A stretch of DNA of 64,000 bases from Taxillus chinensis (GCA_023512835.1 CM042087.1:13920853-13984852); one strand, 5' to 3'; counted from the stretch's first letter, positions 22,062 through 33,079 are shown. Notes: generated by a model not told the origin, from the letters alone. Program-made: numbers and translations.

Positions 22062-23380
22062 AATGCCGCCGAGGAGAGTGACACGTGCGTCCGGGGCAGT
22101 GGCTGATGAGTCATCTGCCCATGAGGGTCCGGGTGCGGGACCGTCCGTTGGAGGGCATGCATTGTTACTGCACAGCACTACAAGAAGGCATCCGGCTGGA
22201 GGTACGAGAGCTACGGGAGGGACTCCGGCGGGACGTTCGGGAGGAGGTGCGCCGTGAGATGGCGGCACGGCGGTGGTGCCACCACCACCACCACCAGAGG
22301 AGAGCGCCTCGTGAGCGTGAGAGTTCACCGGGTGGTGTACCAACTCGTGCGAGAGGATGACGTGGTGACGCGGTTCCGAAAGGAACAACCTCCGCGATTC
22401 AAGGGGGAAGGTGATCCCTGTGGTAGGCGAGCGATGGTTGAGGCGGATCGAGCATGTGTTCTCCTTTCTCCTGCCCCGGGAAGAGGACAAGGTGCGACCG
22501 GCAATTCGGCAGTGGAGGGGGATGCTTTGGGGTGGTGGACGAGTGTCGCGGGGAGCCGTGCGGTGCAACTCATGCTTTGGGAGGAGTTCTTGCAACTCTT
22601 CCACGATGAGTTCTTCCCGGAATCGGTGAGATGGTAGAAGAGGGAAGAATTCGGCGGCTTGAAGCAAGGGATCCAGGACGGTACCTGAGTATGAGCGGGA
22701 GTTCCAGGAGCTTGAGTAGGTTTGCTCCTGAGACCGTGGCAAGGGAGGACCTGAAGGCCCACAAGTTCACTTTGGGCCTTAGGCCAGCCCTTAGGCGAGG
22801 GGTGGCAATTCTACGCTTGAGGACCTATCTTGAGGCCGTGGAGACAGCCCGTGTAGCCGAGAGAGAGCCGGATGATGGGAGGCGGGCCCATCAGGGTCGC
22901 CAGGTGCGAGTGGGCCTGATCGAGATGCAGGGTCCAAGAGGCTCAAGACGGAGGAGAGGGATAGCAGTTCTTTTCGCGATCGGGGTCGGACATCTGTGAA
23001 CCCCAGGAGGTTCACCTTTGGCGGCGGAAGACAGGGTGGTCCATCGGGAGTCTACCTAGCACTGTCCATCTTGTGGAGAGCGAGGTCACTTCAAAGGGGA
23101 GTGCCGCAAGAAGGACCGGAGATGCAACAACCGTGGACGAGAGGGCCATTTGCGCCGGGTTTGCAGGGAGTGGCAACGGGGGAGCGGGGGGCATGGCATC
23201 CGGCGTGAGGAGTGATGCTAGCTTCCGTGCACCAGGCGAGGGACCAGCTCGTCGGTGGCGAGCCAGCCAGGCAAGATCCGGTCGGACCCAACCCTGGGGG
23301 AGGCCGGAGCGGCAGCAGATCGAAGCTGGAGGCAACCTTAGCGGGAACCGTCCAGTGAGTGAGCCAACCAGTGGCACGGG
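22062..23380 (+). pseudogene. Gypsy-3 gag
   Basis: The ATG at 22062 starts MPPRRVTRASG, a common start for plant Gypsy gags. A frame change near 22250 leads to FRKEQPPRFKGEGDP, then ALGWW and EEFLQLFHDEFFPE (about 22380-22630), the hallmark of the retrotransposon gag domain. After another shift comes REDLKAHKFTLGLRPALRRGV (about 22745), also present at 57890. A zinc-knuckle-like cysteine cluster lies near 23070-23160 in a broken frame. At least four frameshifts disable it. Confidence 0.85.
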
Positions 23381-25437
23381 CCAAGGAAGGGTGTTTGCAC
23401 TGGAGGCGACGTACCAGGAGGAGGCTGAGCCACCACCTCCACCAGCTGAGGGTGGAGCAGGACCATCGGTGGTTAGAGGTACCCTCTTGATTTCCCGTAC
23501 GTTAGCTTCGTTCTTTTTGATACGGGTGCATCGTGTTCCTTCGCTGCCGAGCTTCTTATTGATGGCTTGGGGTTAGCTTGTGTGGAGGCCGCAAGGCCCC
23601 TAGTTGTGGAGTCTCCAGGTGGGAGGCATGATTGAGGTACGGCGTGTGTGTCGTGGCCGTGTGTTAACCATAGGCGAGGTGGAGCTGAGTTTTGACTTGC
23701 ATGTGATGCCCATGCGTACTTTTGACCTGATCTTGGGTATGGATTGGCTTATGGCTTTCCAAGCCAAGATAGACTGTTACCGGCGGCGTGTATCCTTCGT
23801 GACACCTGCGGGGACCTCTTGCACCCTGCGGGGAGTAGGACCGTGAGGCGAGTCGGGCCGGGCCGGTGATGGACCGGTGGGGTGCCATTACTCACAAGGT
23901 TGGCAGCCCTGACATTTGTTGAGGAGGGTAAGGTGGAAAAGAGGGTGTGGCCCGTTGTTGTGGACCAATTTCGGGATGTTTTTCCTGAGGAGTTGAGGAG
24001 TTTGCCACCTAAGAGGAGTGTGGAGTTCACCATTGAGTTGGTGCCGGGGACGGGTCCGATTTCCCAAGTAGCATATCGTATGGGGCCAGCCGAGCCGAGG
24101 GAGCCGCAGAGGCAAATCGAGGAGTTGGTGGGCCAAGGGTATATCAAACCGAGTACCTCACCTTGGGGTGCTCCGGTGCTCTTTGCTAAGAAGGCCGATG
24201 GCACACTTCGTCTCTGCATCGACTACAGGAAGCCGAATTCGATGGCTGGTGAAGAATAAGTACCCGTTGCCTCGGATAGATGACCTGTTTGACCAATTGA
24301 GTGGGGCCCGGTGGTTTTCCAAGATAGATTTACGGTCGGGGTATCACCAGCTCGGGGTTAGGGAGGAGGACATCCCTAAGACAGCTTTTCGGTGCGGTAT
24401 GGGCATTATGAGTGGATAGTGATGCCTTTCGGGCTCACTAATGCGCCAGTGGTGTTCATGCATTTGATGAACCAAGTCTTTGCCCCTACTTAGACTCGTT
24501 CGTGGTGGTGTTTATCGACGATATTTTGGTGTATTCCAAGACCGAGAAGGAGCATGTGGAGCACTTGGCAACAATGTTGCAAACCTTGAGGGACCAGGGC
24601 TGTTTGCTAAGTTTAGCAAGTGTGAGTTTTGGCTGCAGGAGGTTCACTTTCTTGGCCACGTGGTGTCAGCTGAGGGAGTTAGGGTGGACCCAGCCAAGAT
24701 TGAGGCTGTGGCATCGTGGGCGAGGCCAACCAACATTTTTGAGATCCGTAGCTTTCTTGGCTTGGCGGGGTATTATCGCCGTTTCATAGAGGGGTTCTCC
24801 CGTTTGGCGGCTCCTATGACGGCGTTGACTAGGAAAGGAGTGAAATTCGAGTGGACGGACAAGTGCCAGGCAGGGCGTTTGAGACTCTCAAAACCCGTTT
24901 GACCACTGCACCGGTGTTGAGGTTACCTCGGGAGGATATTCCATATGAGGTATACTGTGATGCGTCCAGGGTTGGTTTGGGGTGTGTGCTTATGCAAGAG
25001 CACAGTGTGGTGGCTTATGGGTCAAGGCAGCTGAAGCCTCATGAGCAGAATTATCCTACTCATGACCTTGAGTTAGCGGCTGTCATCTTCGCCCTGAAGA
25101 GTTGGCAGCATTACCTCTTAGGGGAGAAGTTTGTGGTGTTCTCGGATCACAAGAGCCTTCGATACATCTTTACCCAAAGGACTTGAATTTGAGGCAGAGG
25201 AGATGGGTGGAGTATTTGCAGACCTTTGACTTTACTCTTGCCTATACCCCGGGCAAGGGTAATATTGTGGCTGACGCGTTGAGCAGAAAAGGGAAAGCTG
25301 AGGTGGCCGTGAGAGAGTGGAAGCTGATGGAGCAGTTGGCGATGTTGCAGCTGCAGCCTCTTGTTCGTGATGGTGGGACAGTCCTGAGTCCTTTGGTGGT
25401 TGTGCCTGAGTTGTACCAGCGCGTCCGAGGCGTGACA
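23381..25437 (+). pseudogene. Gypsy-3 pol: protease, RT, RNase H; integrase deleted
   Basis: The protease keeps LFDTGAS with an intact Asp at 23519-23521. RT shows [14 protein letters not shown] (about 24197), [22 protein letters not shown] and active site FIDD (24511-24522, intact). RNase H has [15 protein letters not shown] (about 24955), [18 protein letters not shown] and [12 protein letters not shown]. The frame continues through YTPGKGNIVADALSRKG to PELYQRVR at about 25425 and then runs into LTR end sequence. The zinc-binding and catalytic integrase domains are absent. Frameshifts occur near 24230, 24400, 24490-24600, 24880 and 25185. Confidence 0.92.
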
Positions 25438-25651
25438 GAAGTGAAGACTTGGTTATGTACCAAGTTTTCGACGACGCACACTCTCATCCAGATCAGGATT
25501 ATGTATCACATCCTTAGCTTTCCTCTCACGAGTGTAGGTCCGAATTAAGTTCATATATTCTGCAATTACTTAATATGAAAACAACAAAAGTCTCAGATCA
25601 AGTTACATAGGGTTCTTTTTGCATCATCCAAATTCTGGGCTTGATCCAACA
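25438..25651 (-). mobile_element. Copia-1 5' LTR, segment 3 of 3 (LTR 5' start)
   Basis: After TSD GAAGT the Copia-1 LTR resumes (compare the reverse complement of 50921-51140) and ends at 25651. On the minus strand this is TGTTGGATCAAGCCCAGAA, the LTR start. It shows that Copia-1 spans from beyond the left window edge to 25651. The TSD at 25652 cannot be checked because the other end is outside the window. Confidence 0.88.
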
Positions 25652-26060
25652 AAGGTTTTTTAGGCAAAGATCATCAGCATACAAAAATAATGGTCCTTAT
25701 GTAAAAACATTGTTGCACATGATAATGCATGTGACATTAAACGTGACAATGTCGTATCACATGCAAGCTCCAAATACTCTGAAATTCATCCCCAAGGTTC
25801 CTTGAATCATATAGAAGGCTCCTATGTGATAATATGCCTGCACGTGATATTGGCCCATATTACATGCACATCAAAAATGCCTCCTTCTGAGCTCATCTTT
25901 TGTCACAAATTCCCTCATTAGTAGATAACATGGTTTAGCTGATGTGCATGAGAAAAAATCACCTAAAAATCTTCCAAAATAACTTAAAAACACATGTATA
26001 TAGGCAACAATATCTTCCTAAGGGTGAGAGCAAATATATATGAAATATGGTACAATTAGG
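25652..26060 (-). mobile_element. Decayed Gypsy LTR remnant
   Basis: Patches from about 25700 to 26050 match the minus-strand Gypsy LTR at 440-800, for example ctgaaattcatccccaag followed by ccttgaatcatatagaagg, and tatcttcctaaggg. Divergence is much higher than between the other LTRs, so this is an old insertion. The ends are not definable by eye. Confidence 0.6.
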
Positions 26061-26691
26061 TTTTAATCATGATCTTAAACACCCTAAATATAAAATAGAA
26101 TAACGGCATAAATGCCCATTATCAAAAAGCCAACTAGCTAAAATAGGAAACATATCCGATAGACATAGAAACAAATCTTCTCCAATCTTCTCAAATTTCT
26201 CCTTATTCTCAATCTCCGAAGGTAGCTTAGACAATGATCGCGCATGTGACGGTTTAATATGCAAAACCTAGTGTTTTAGATCTTTTCTTCGAATGACTTC
26301 TTCAAATGTCCTTAACCAACATATTGTCTTGGACTAGTAACTTCTTCGAATGTCTTCATCGAACCTTGTATTGAGAATGTAGTCTCAATGAACTTAGTGA
26401 CTGAAATATTGAAGGCTTCCGAACATAGCTTCGAATCTCTTTGCATTGAATATGTGACGTTAAGTATCTTCTAAAGTAGAACATATTATAACTGTCTTCA
26501 ACTGAGTTCTTTGAATCTGTTGTTCGAATCAATTCTCTCGATGAGATGTCTCGATGGCCTCAAGTCATGTTCTTAGTCTTTTTGAATCTCTTGAGCATGC
26601 TCGAGTAAACTGTCGAAGCCTTGTAAACATTGCACCATCTTCTGAAAAATGGTCATTCGATTGTATCTTCGAATGACATGTATGGCAGCAA

Positions 26692-28469
26692 TGTAATGAC
26701 CCGTATGTTTAGGATGTGAGGAGTTAGTCTCAATTTTGCCTTTTTGGGTGAAAATTGTTAGGTTTTAGGGAGTTTTATTTCCACACACTTTGGCTAAATC
26801 ATCTTGTATGTTGATGAGCAAGCAAGAGGCAAAGTTTGAGCCAAATAGGGAGTGCACATGAGAATGCACGTGAGAATGGCTTTTCACGTGCAGTGAGATT
26901 TTTGCATGGGAGCCTTCTTGATGTTGTTCTAAGGCTTGTGGCAAAATTCTAGAGCATTTGGAGGTGCCCGTGAGAAGGGCCTTTCTCACGTGTAGCCTCT
27001 ATTACCCTTGCTTTGTTGTTCTGATACTCTTTTGCTAAAGGACTATGGTGAAATTATGAGTGTTTTGTCCTGTATGGTTGCAAAAAGGTTGTAGTCTGTC
27101 ATCAAAACTACGTCGTTTTGATGTTGGGATTCATTTAATCAAAACTACGTCGTTTTGGGGTTTGAGTTGTCTATATAAAGAGGTGAGGGCTCCTTGTTCT
27201 AGGTTTAGGGTTCTCTTCTTCAGCACCGCACTGTCGTAGAGAGAGAGAGAGAGAGAAGAGAGTTCGGCCATTGTTCTTGTGGTGTTTCTCGTGGGCGGAC
27301 GACGTTCGGCGTGGGAGCAAGATCGTTCTTTGTGGTGATACGTTTTCCTACAGGTAGGGGTTTTATCTTTCCTGGTCTGTCCCGGGGTTAGGCCTTGTGT
27401 AGAAGATTTGTTGAGTTTCTATTATTGTGGCTATAATAATTATATGTAAATTCATATTGGTGTGATCTCCTATATGAATGTTGGCCTTTAATGGCGTTTT
27501 GGTGTGATTCTGGCCAGTGCATGTTAAATGTTCGATAAAATGCCTGTGTGAATATGCCTATGTGAATATGCCTAGGATGTGTTTGATAATATGCCGGTGT
27601 GGCTGGATTTGTGAATGTGAATGTATGTATGCTAAGTGTTTGAAGTTATGCCTATGTGACCACGCATGTTAAGTGTTTGATATTATGCATGTATGGCCTT
27701 GTTGTGCTGTGTGTTTGCTTGTACACCCGGTGACTGTGGAAGCTCGGGACTGGTTATGTTAGCCTGTGAGGCTATGGGAACTATTTGCCTAAGAGGCGGT
27801 TAAACTATTTTCCTGAGAGGCGGTTAAACTATTTGCCTGAGAGGCGGTTAAATCATTGGCCTGAAGAGGCAGTTAAATCACTTGCAGTTAAATCATTGGC
27901 CTGAAGGGGCGGTTAAATCAGTTGCTTGAGATAGTTAAAGTGTTAGCCTGTGTGGCAGTGGAAGATTGTATTTGCTAATGTGGTTTGTTATTATATCTAT
28001 TGGAATTATTGTATCACGACACTGCACTTGTACACATGGCATGTAGATGCTAGGAGCATGGGATAGGTTGGGGAGACATGATCCCTACTGAGCTGTGGTT
28101 TGCTCACCCCTCCTACTGTGTTTGGTTTTTCTACAGGGACCTACAGGCGTTAGGCGGGAACACCCAAGTGGAAGACAGTTCTGTTTTGTGGTTTAGCTTA
28201 TCATTATTTGAGTCATGTTGTTTTTGTGTGAGCTTTGTAACCCCAGTGGGGGAATATTGAAATGAGGGGTTTTAATGTAATAAGAGCATGTTTAGACACC
28301 TTTGTAATTTTTAAACTTAATAAATATATGATTTTGTCTCTCTGAATATAAAATGTGAAGTGTATGGTGCCCTGTGTGGGCATGTTGTATTCTACCCCCT
28401 TTATCCTAACTCGGGTAAAAGGGAGGGTCACGTTCCGGTCTCCTCGGGTTGGAAATCCGGGGCGTGACA
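26692..28469 (+). mobile_element. Gypsy solo LTR with perfect TSD
   Basis: It runs from TGTAATGACCCG to GGAAATCCGGGGCGTGACA, 1,778 bp, with TSD AGCAA at 26687-26691 and 28470-28474. It has no internal domain. The family is that of the Gypsy-3 LTR. It keeps both palindromes (27101-27122, 27138-27159), TATA (27171-27180), GA run (27238-27256) and the GCCTGAGAGGCGGTTAAA repeat (27786-27920). Confidence 0.95.
27101..27180 (+). promoter_or_regulatory. Paired ACGT palindromes and TATA box of the solo LTR
   Basis: A perfect palindromic box lies at 27101-27122, and a second with two changes at its 3' end lies at 27138-27159. The TATA box CTATATAAAG is at 27171-27180. Spacing and order equal those of the Gypsy-3 LTR. 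Confidence 0.7.
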
Positions 28470-28584
28470 AGCAATCTTGATTCGATAAGAGTATTGATAG
28501 TTACTTAGCATATTCAAAAAACTATTAGCTCTGAAAGTTTTTAACTAACCCATAATCTATCTTAGTAAACTCAAAGATCTAACA

Positions 28585-28599
28585 AAATCCCCCTAGTTG
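28585..28599 (-). other. Polypurine tract of Copia-6
   Basis: The minus strand reads CAACTAGGGGGATTT immediately before TGTTAGATC. It marks plus-strand priming and the junction between internal domain and 3' LTR. Copia-3 is inserted nine bases beyond it. Confidence 0.65.
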
Positions 28600-28607
28600 A
28601 CATATAG

Positions 28608-29409
28608 TGTTGGGAAAAACATGATTTGGTGTAGCTGTCATGAATTTTTCTAAGTTTGGCGACTCGAAAACCCGAAGGTCTGAAGGGTTGAAGATACTCA
28701 ATCAGAGAATCTTTCAACTCGTAATAATTCGAAGACTTGAAGACTCAAAGGCCAAAGAGTCAAGAAAATGAAATAACAGGAACTAACAGAACATAAAATG
28801 TAACTAAGACTCGAATACTCGAAGAATCGTAGATAGTTAATCAGAAAAAACTGTCAGTTTATAAATAAAGCCGATACTCATAGGCTCAAAAGTCGAAGAG
28901 TCGAAGACTCAAAGAGTCGAGGACTTAGCTCACAATATACTATAATCGGTTGAGAGAAATACACGAGGAGTCGAAAACTCATCATATGTTCGTAGACCCG
29001 AAGAACCGAAAGGTTGTACAACGTCTTAGCCATTTTAGGTGAACTGTGCAACTTGAAGGCTCGAAGGAATAGAGTCAAAGACTCATAGCACAAAGAGCGA
29101 ATAGAGGTTAAGTAAACTCTTCATGACAACTTTAAAAGTCAAAGACTCGAAGAGTCAAAGAACTGAAGAGTTGAATATCATAGAGTATACTACATGACTT
29201 AACCCAAACAAATACATGCTACATTGACTTGAAGAATCGAAGAGTCGAAGACTTGTAGGATCTAATGCTGTCGAAGCCAAAAGCATCTCTTCACCAAACT
29301 ATAGGGCTCAACCTAAATTTTCAAGTCACCTACCTTCAAGATAACCAATCTTCGAGTTAAACTCACAACACTCAGTATACACTTAATGATATCATCAACT
29401 AGGGTTTTT
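28608..29409 (+). mobile_element. Copia-3 5' LTR, segment a
   Basis: It starts TGTTGGGAAAAACATG and carries a decayed version of the Copia-2 LTR array: GACTCGAAGAGTC-type palindromes from 28665 to 29270. It ends in ctagggttttt, where Gypsy-5 is inserted; the LTR resumes at 53591 with sequence that follows ctagggt in the Copia-2 LTR (near 18412-18425). Confidence 0.85.
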
Positions 29410-30171
29410 TATCATGCCTTGGATTTCCCGACACCGAGAAACTGGTTAGTGATGCCCCATGCCTCGCATCTAAGAGCACAAGGGGTTGGTGAATGGTCAC
29501 CTATTAGGGTTCCCTCAAAGAGTGCTGCCCCAAACCTGCTAGAACCTCACACATGACATACACAACCACACAAGAAAACCACTCTATGTAATGAAACAGT
29601 TTTACATGATAAATAGGGTCACCAGCCCCAAAACATGGTGTCTCAAAAGAAAGTACACCAATCTCAAATGAATACACAAGTCTCATTTCCCAAACATTTT
29701 ACATAAACTTAAACAGAATAACAAATCAGATTCTCATAACTCCACAGTGGTGTAATTTCCTATCGCTTGCTAGGTCCTACAAAAAAAGACATGAAAGGTC
29801 TATGAACAAACCATAACTCAGTAGGGGTTATGCCTCCTTGGACCAACCCAACTTCTCCTCCAAATTATGCTTGGTCCAAATATGTGCAGTGTAGTGTAGT
29901 TAAAGTAACAGCAAACCATACACAAAGGATTCACAGGTAGTTCCCTTAATAGAACCTAGATACACAGGTCCACTCTTGGACCGTTCCCTCGGTGGGACCT
30001 CAACGACTCATGTCCATCCCTGGATTGTTCCCTCAATGGAACCACAACATCTCATGTCCAATCTAGGACTGTCCCCACAATGAGACCTCAACATCCAAAT
30101 AAATTAACAGAACACACAAACATCTCAATCCACATCACTATTCAAGAATAATAATTCTCATGCATGCATAC
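29410..30171 (-). mobile_element. Gypsy-5 3' LTR, segment a (LTR 3' end)
   Basis: The plus view starts tatcatgccttggatttcc, which is tgtcacgccccggatttcc with only C-to-T and G-to-A changes; the 5' LTR copy at 50320 reads tgtcacaccccggatttcc. A run of 'tcccTcaatgGgacc'-type units of about 50-60 bp spans 29935-30095. Tat-4 breaks the LTR after 30171. Confidence 0.88.
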
Positions 30172-31420
30172 TATTGGACCCCATTTTGTCCGAGTTAGAC
30201 ATACTAACCCCATGTTTTTCTATGTACCATTCTGCCCATGCCTTATACCTTGTTGAACAGGTCCATAATAGGGTACACTTACATGAACGGGGAAGCCCAA
30301 AATGGATAACCTTTCTTACAAGTCCCTGAAGTACCCCAAGACCAATACCAGGGGATAGAGGAGGAAATTTGGAAAATAACGCACTTGACTGAGCTCAATT
30401 CCGATGAAAAACAAAGAAGTTATAGCCAAAACAACTTTTATTGGAAAAAGTCAAACTTGCCAAAAGACAGTCAATGCCCCTGGTTAAACTGCCTGGAAAA
30501 GTGAATATGCGAAATTCTCCAAAACATCTATTTAGGCAAATACGAGTCTTCCCAAACAATCTTCAAAAGGTCGTTCGTTTTAGCTTTTTAGGTGGGGGTA
30601 AATGGGTAATTAAAAGTACAAAAAAAAAACTTAACTCAAAGCCTCGAAGCCTCGAAGACTAGAAGCCTTGGAGCCTATGAGTCTTTGACCATTGACTTCG
30701 ACCATTAACTTTGACTTGTGACCTAAGACCCTTAGGCCCACGGATCTTCGAGGAGTGCCTTCGACCTGTTGACCACCGACCTTCGACCTTGCCGAGACTC
30801 CGACCTGCCGACCCTTCGCCCCTTGACCTTCGACCCTTCGACTCTTGACCTCCAAGGGTTGACCTTCGACCCTTCACCCATTGACCCGTTGACCGTTAAC
30901 CTTCGAAAAAAACAAAAACATTTTCAAGACAAAAGAAAATACATATTTTCAAAGCCCTAAAAAAAATGCAAAAAGAACAAAACAAACAAAAAATAAATAT
31001 TTTCAAACTAAAAACTAAAAGATTTCATTTTCCACTTCAAGCAAAAAACCAAAACTTTTAGGATTCCCTTTAGAAATTTAGGATAAATCAATTTTAACCC
31101 TAAACTTTAATAAATAACTTAGCTAAAAATCATAGACTTTCTAGGAAACTCAACCCAATCATGGCAAGTGACAATAAATAGAAAACCTTCTTCTCTCGAA
31201 AATAGATACCGAAAGGGCGATGTAGGCGTGCTAATCCTTCCCTACACGTTACCAACTCCCGAATCCTTCTATGATGACGCAGACCACACCTTAAACTACT
31301 CAAAGTAGAAGGTATCCAATTGTACCCCAAAAATAGTTGGTGGCGACTCTAAATTTCTCACCATTGGTTTAGTTTTTAAGCCCACCCCAAACAGGCCCGA
31401 ATGAAAACCAGGTGTTGACG
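30172..31420 (+). mobile_element. Tat-4 5' LTR, internally deleted
   Basis: It is 1,249 bp, whereas the 3' LTR is 2,753 bp. The two match from the start to about 30900 (41650 in the 3' LTR) and again from about 30905 (43175 in the 3' LTR) to the end, so about 1.5 kb in the middle is missing here. The region at 30640-30900 is built of TTCGACC/TTGACC/CCTCGAAG boxes. The last base is G instead of A (TTGACG). Confidence 0.85.
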
Positions 31421-31889
31421 GTTGGCGACTCTACTGGGGACATTGTACAAAATTTAGAGAGTTAGATCTAGCATTAGGAATAGGAGGTTATTTTATTTTT
31501 GTATATATTTAACTGATTATGATTTATTTATACACTTTAACTGCCATAATAACTGTTATTTTCAATTGTGATTTATTTACTTTAACTGCCATCATATTTG
31601 TTCATTTATACTGTAAAGGCGAATACCATGGTGTACGGAGCCCTCTACACAGGAAGTTTGGGAACCAACGAATAAGATAAGTGTAGCAATAAAAGCCCAT
31701 CAGGGGCATTGACCCACATGTTGTTTGCTCATTTTATGCCATGCTAACCTTTGTTTTGTAGGGTAGTCCTTAAGTCATCCCCTGCACATATTATTATTGG
31801 TTTATTCTTTTATCCTGCCTATTTACCTTGATATTTGTTTAAACTACTATCCTAACCTGTCATCATGAATAACATGACTTTCATATAGG
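31421..31889 (+). other. Tat-4 leader
   Basis: AT-rich untranslated leader. Two near copies of ttaactgccat followed by aa or ca lie at about 31538 and 31583. No coding signal is seen. Confidence 0.6.
31423..31440 (+). other. Primer-binding site of Tat-4
   Basis: TGGCGACTCTACTGGGGA lies two bases after the LTR end. It differs from the iMet site of the other elements; Ogre-type elements are known to use tRNA-Arg, and this sequence fits that class. The tRNA assignment should be confirmed against plant tRNA sequences. Confidence 0.75.
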
Positions 31890-32760
31890 CATGGAAACTT
31901 TTAGTCATCTCCTAAAAGGCCTTCAGGATAAAGAGGTTGTCGCAGTGGTGGCCCAAGCATCTGGGGACATCCAACTTCGCCTTTGAGATTTTCCACCAGG
32001 AGAAGCCCACAAAGCCGATGTTATCATAAAAGATCAGTTAGACTACACTAAGGAGGTACAGACGATATGGAGGCAGTGGTCAAACGAAAAGAAAAGTATC
32101 TATATACAATAGTTTGGGGATTTGCTCCATGTAATCGAGCTACTGGCCGATAAGGATATGCTTGGGGTAGCCATATATTTCTAGGAGCCTCGACGGCGGT
32201 GTTTTGACTTCGACGGCGTAGATCTTGTTCTGACCATAGAAGAATACCGAAGGCTAATGGATATCCCCATGGAAAACAAAATGAAGATCTATCTACCGGA
32301 GCCCAGAAGATCATGTCAAAGGGCCTTTACTGAGATAATGGGAAAGCTAGTATGGGACTCACCGGCGGCCACAACCTATGGTGGGCAGGAATATCTTCCA
32401 TGGGCCACAATCAAAGAAATGATACAGACTGCAACAGAAGCAGAGGCAGACAAATTGCTTACGCTAGCTATATACGGGCTAGTCATTTTTCCGAGGATAC
32501 CGGCCCACATCGATGGAACAATTGTAGATTTGGTCCAGTAGGTGCTCAAAAGATGTGACCCTACTCCTGCTATATTGGCTGAAACCATTCGATCTCTTAC
32601 TTATCTGAGGAGTAAGGGCTCGGGGCAGTTCTACAGAGGTTAGAAGCATCTCTAAAAGAAGCTCTACAGAGGTTGCAGCTGAGGGAAAAACAAATCGAGA
32701 CCATATTAAAGCAAAGGGAGGAGGTAGGTGAGTGACCACCCCAGAGGAGGAGGCGCCGTG
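31890..32760 (+). pseudogene. Tat-4 gag-like ORF1, truncated
   Basis: The frame starts METFSHLLKGL at about 31890 and includes TIWRQWSNEKKSIYIQ, VIELLADKDMLGVAIYF and VLTIEEYRRLMDIP (about 32050-32265), the pattern of the N-terminal domain of Tat-lineage ORF1 proteins. The piece 32257-32541 is open. Stops at about 31986, 32110, 32182 and 32539 mostly look like C-to-T or G-to-A changes. A short coil-like Q/E/K-rich tail near 32640-32720 ends it. The zinc knuckle and protease expected before RT are not found, so this region is shortened. Confidence 0.7.
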
Positions 32761-33079
32761 CTACTTAGGAGATGACAGGAAATTGTTTTAAGATCATATA
32801 GCCATAGCTCACATTTGCATGGCATTTCATATTGTATTGTGTGTTTGTATTGTGTATTTTATTTGCAATTAAGTTGATTGTAATTAAGTTTGACCAAAGT
32901 CCAAACTGGGAGCAACTAGTGTTTGAAGTCGGGGAGAGTGAGGTAGAGACACCCGAGCTACCGGGAGAGATCATACGCCTATTGGAAAGGGACGATCACT
33001 TGTCCATTCCAAGTGAAGACCCAAGAAAAACGGTGAATTTGGGGACAACAACCTGAACCAAGAGAATTAAGGGTAGGGT
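32761..33079 (+). other. Remnant between Tat-4 gag and RT
   Basis: AT-rich and partly open (32832-33056), with acidic residues but no zinc knuckle or DTG/DSG protease motif. It probably marks an internal deletion that removed the protease. Confidence 0.5.

Larger units (their letters stand above)
19942..25437 (+). mobile_element. Gypsy-3: 3'-deleted Gypsy retrotransposon
   Basis: It starts TGTAAGGACCCG and ends GGCGTGACA; the TSD GAAGT is present at 19937-19941 and 25438-25442. It has a 5' LTR, PBS, gag and pol up to just past RNase H, then jumps straight to the last 13 bp or so of an LTR, so integrase, any chromodomain and almost all of the 3' LTR are missing. The flank resumes with Copia-1 LTR sequence, so the original insertion ends are known despite the deletion. 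Confidence 0.92.
26061..28584 (-). mobile_element. Copia-6 3' LTR, minus strand, split by a solo LTR
   Basis: On the minus strand 28584 starts TGTTAGATC, the same start as the Copia-1-family LTR, and the purine tract CTAGGGGGATTT lies just upstream at 28585-28596, so this is the 3' LTR of a minus-strand Copia. The sequence at 26280-26690 is rich in TTCGAAT and TCGAA boxes. Its other edge cannot be placed; somewhere around 26060-26280 it abuts the Gypsy remnant. The Gypsy solo LTR at 26692-28469 is inserted in it. Confidence 0.55.

Noticed and set aside
22017..22742. Long minus-strand open frame (241 codons) across Gypsy-3 gag
   Set aside because: It is antisense to gag in a GC-rich stretch; gag motifs lie on the plus strand and the antisense product has no recognisable domain.
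25652..26060. Continuation of Copia-1 internal domain
   Set aside because: The Copia-1 LTR start lies at 25651, so sequence to the right is outside the element; patches match a Gypsy LTR instead.
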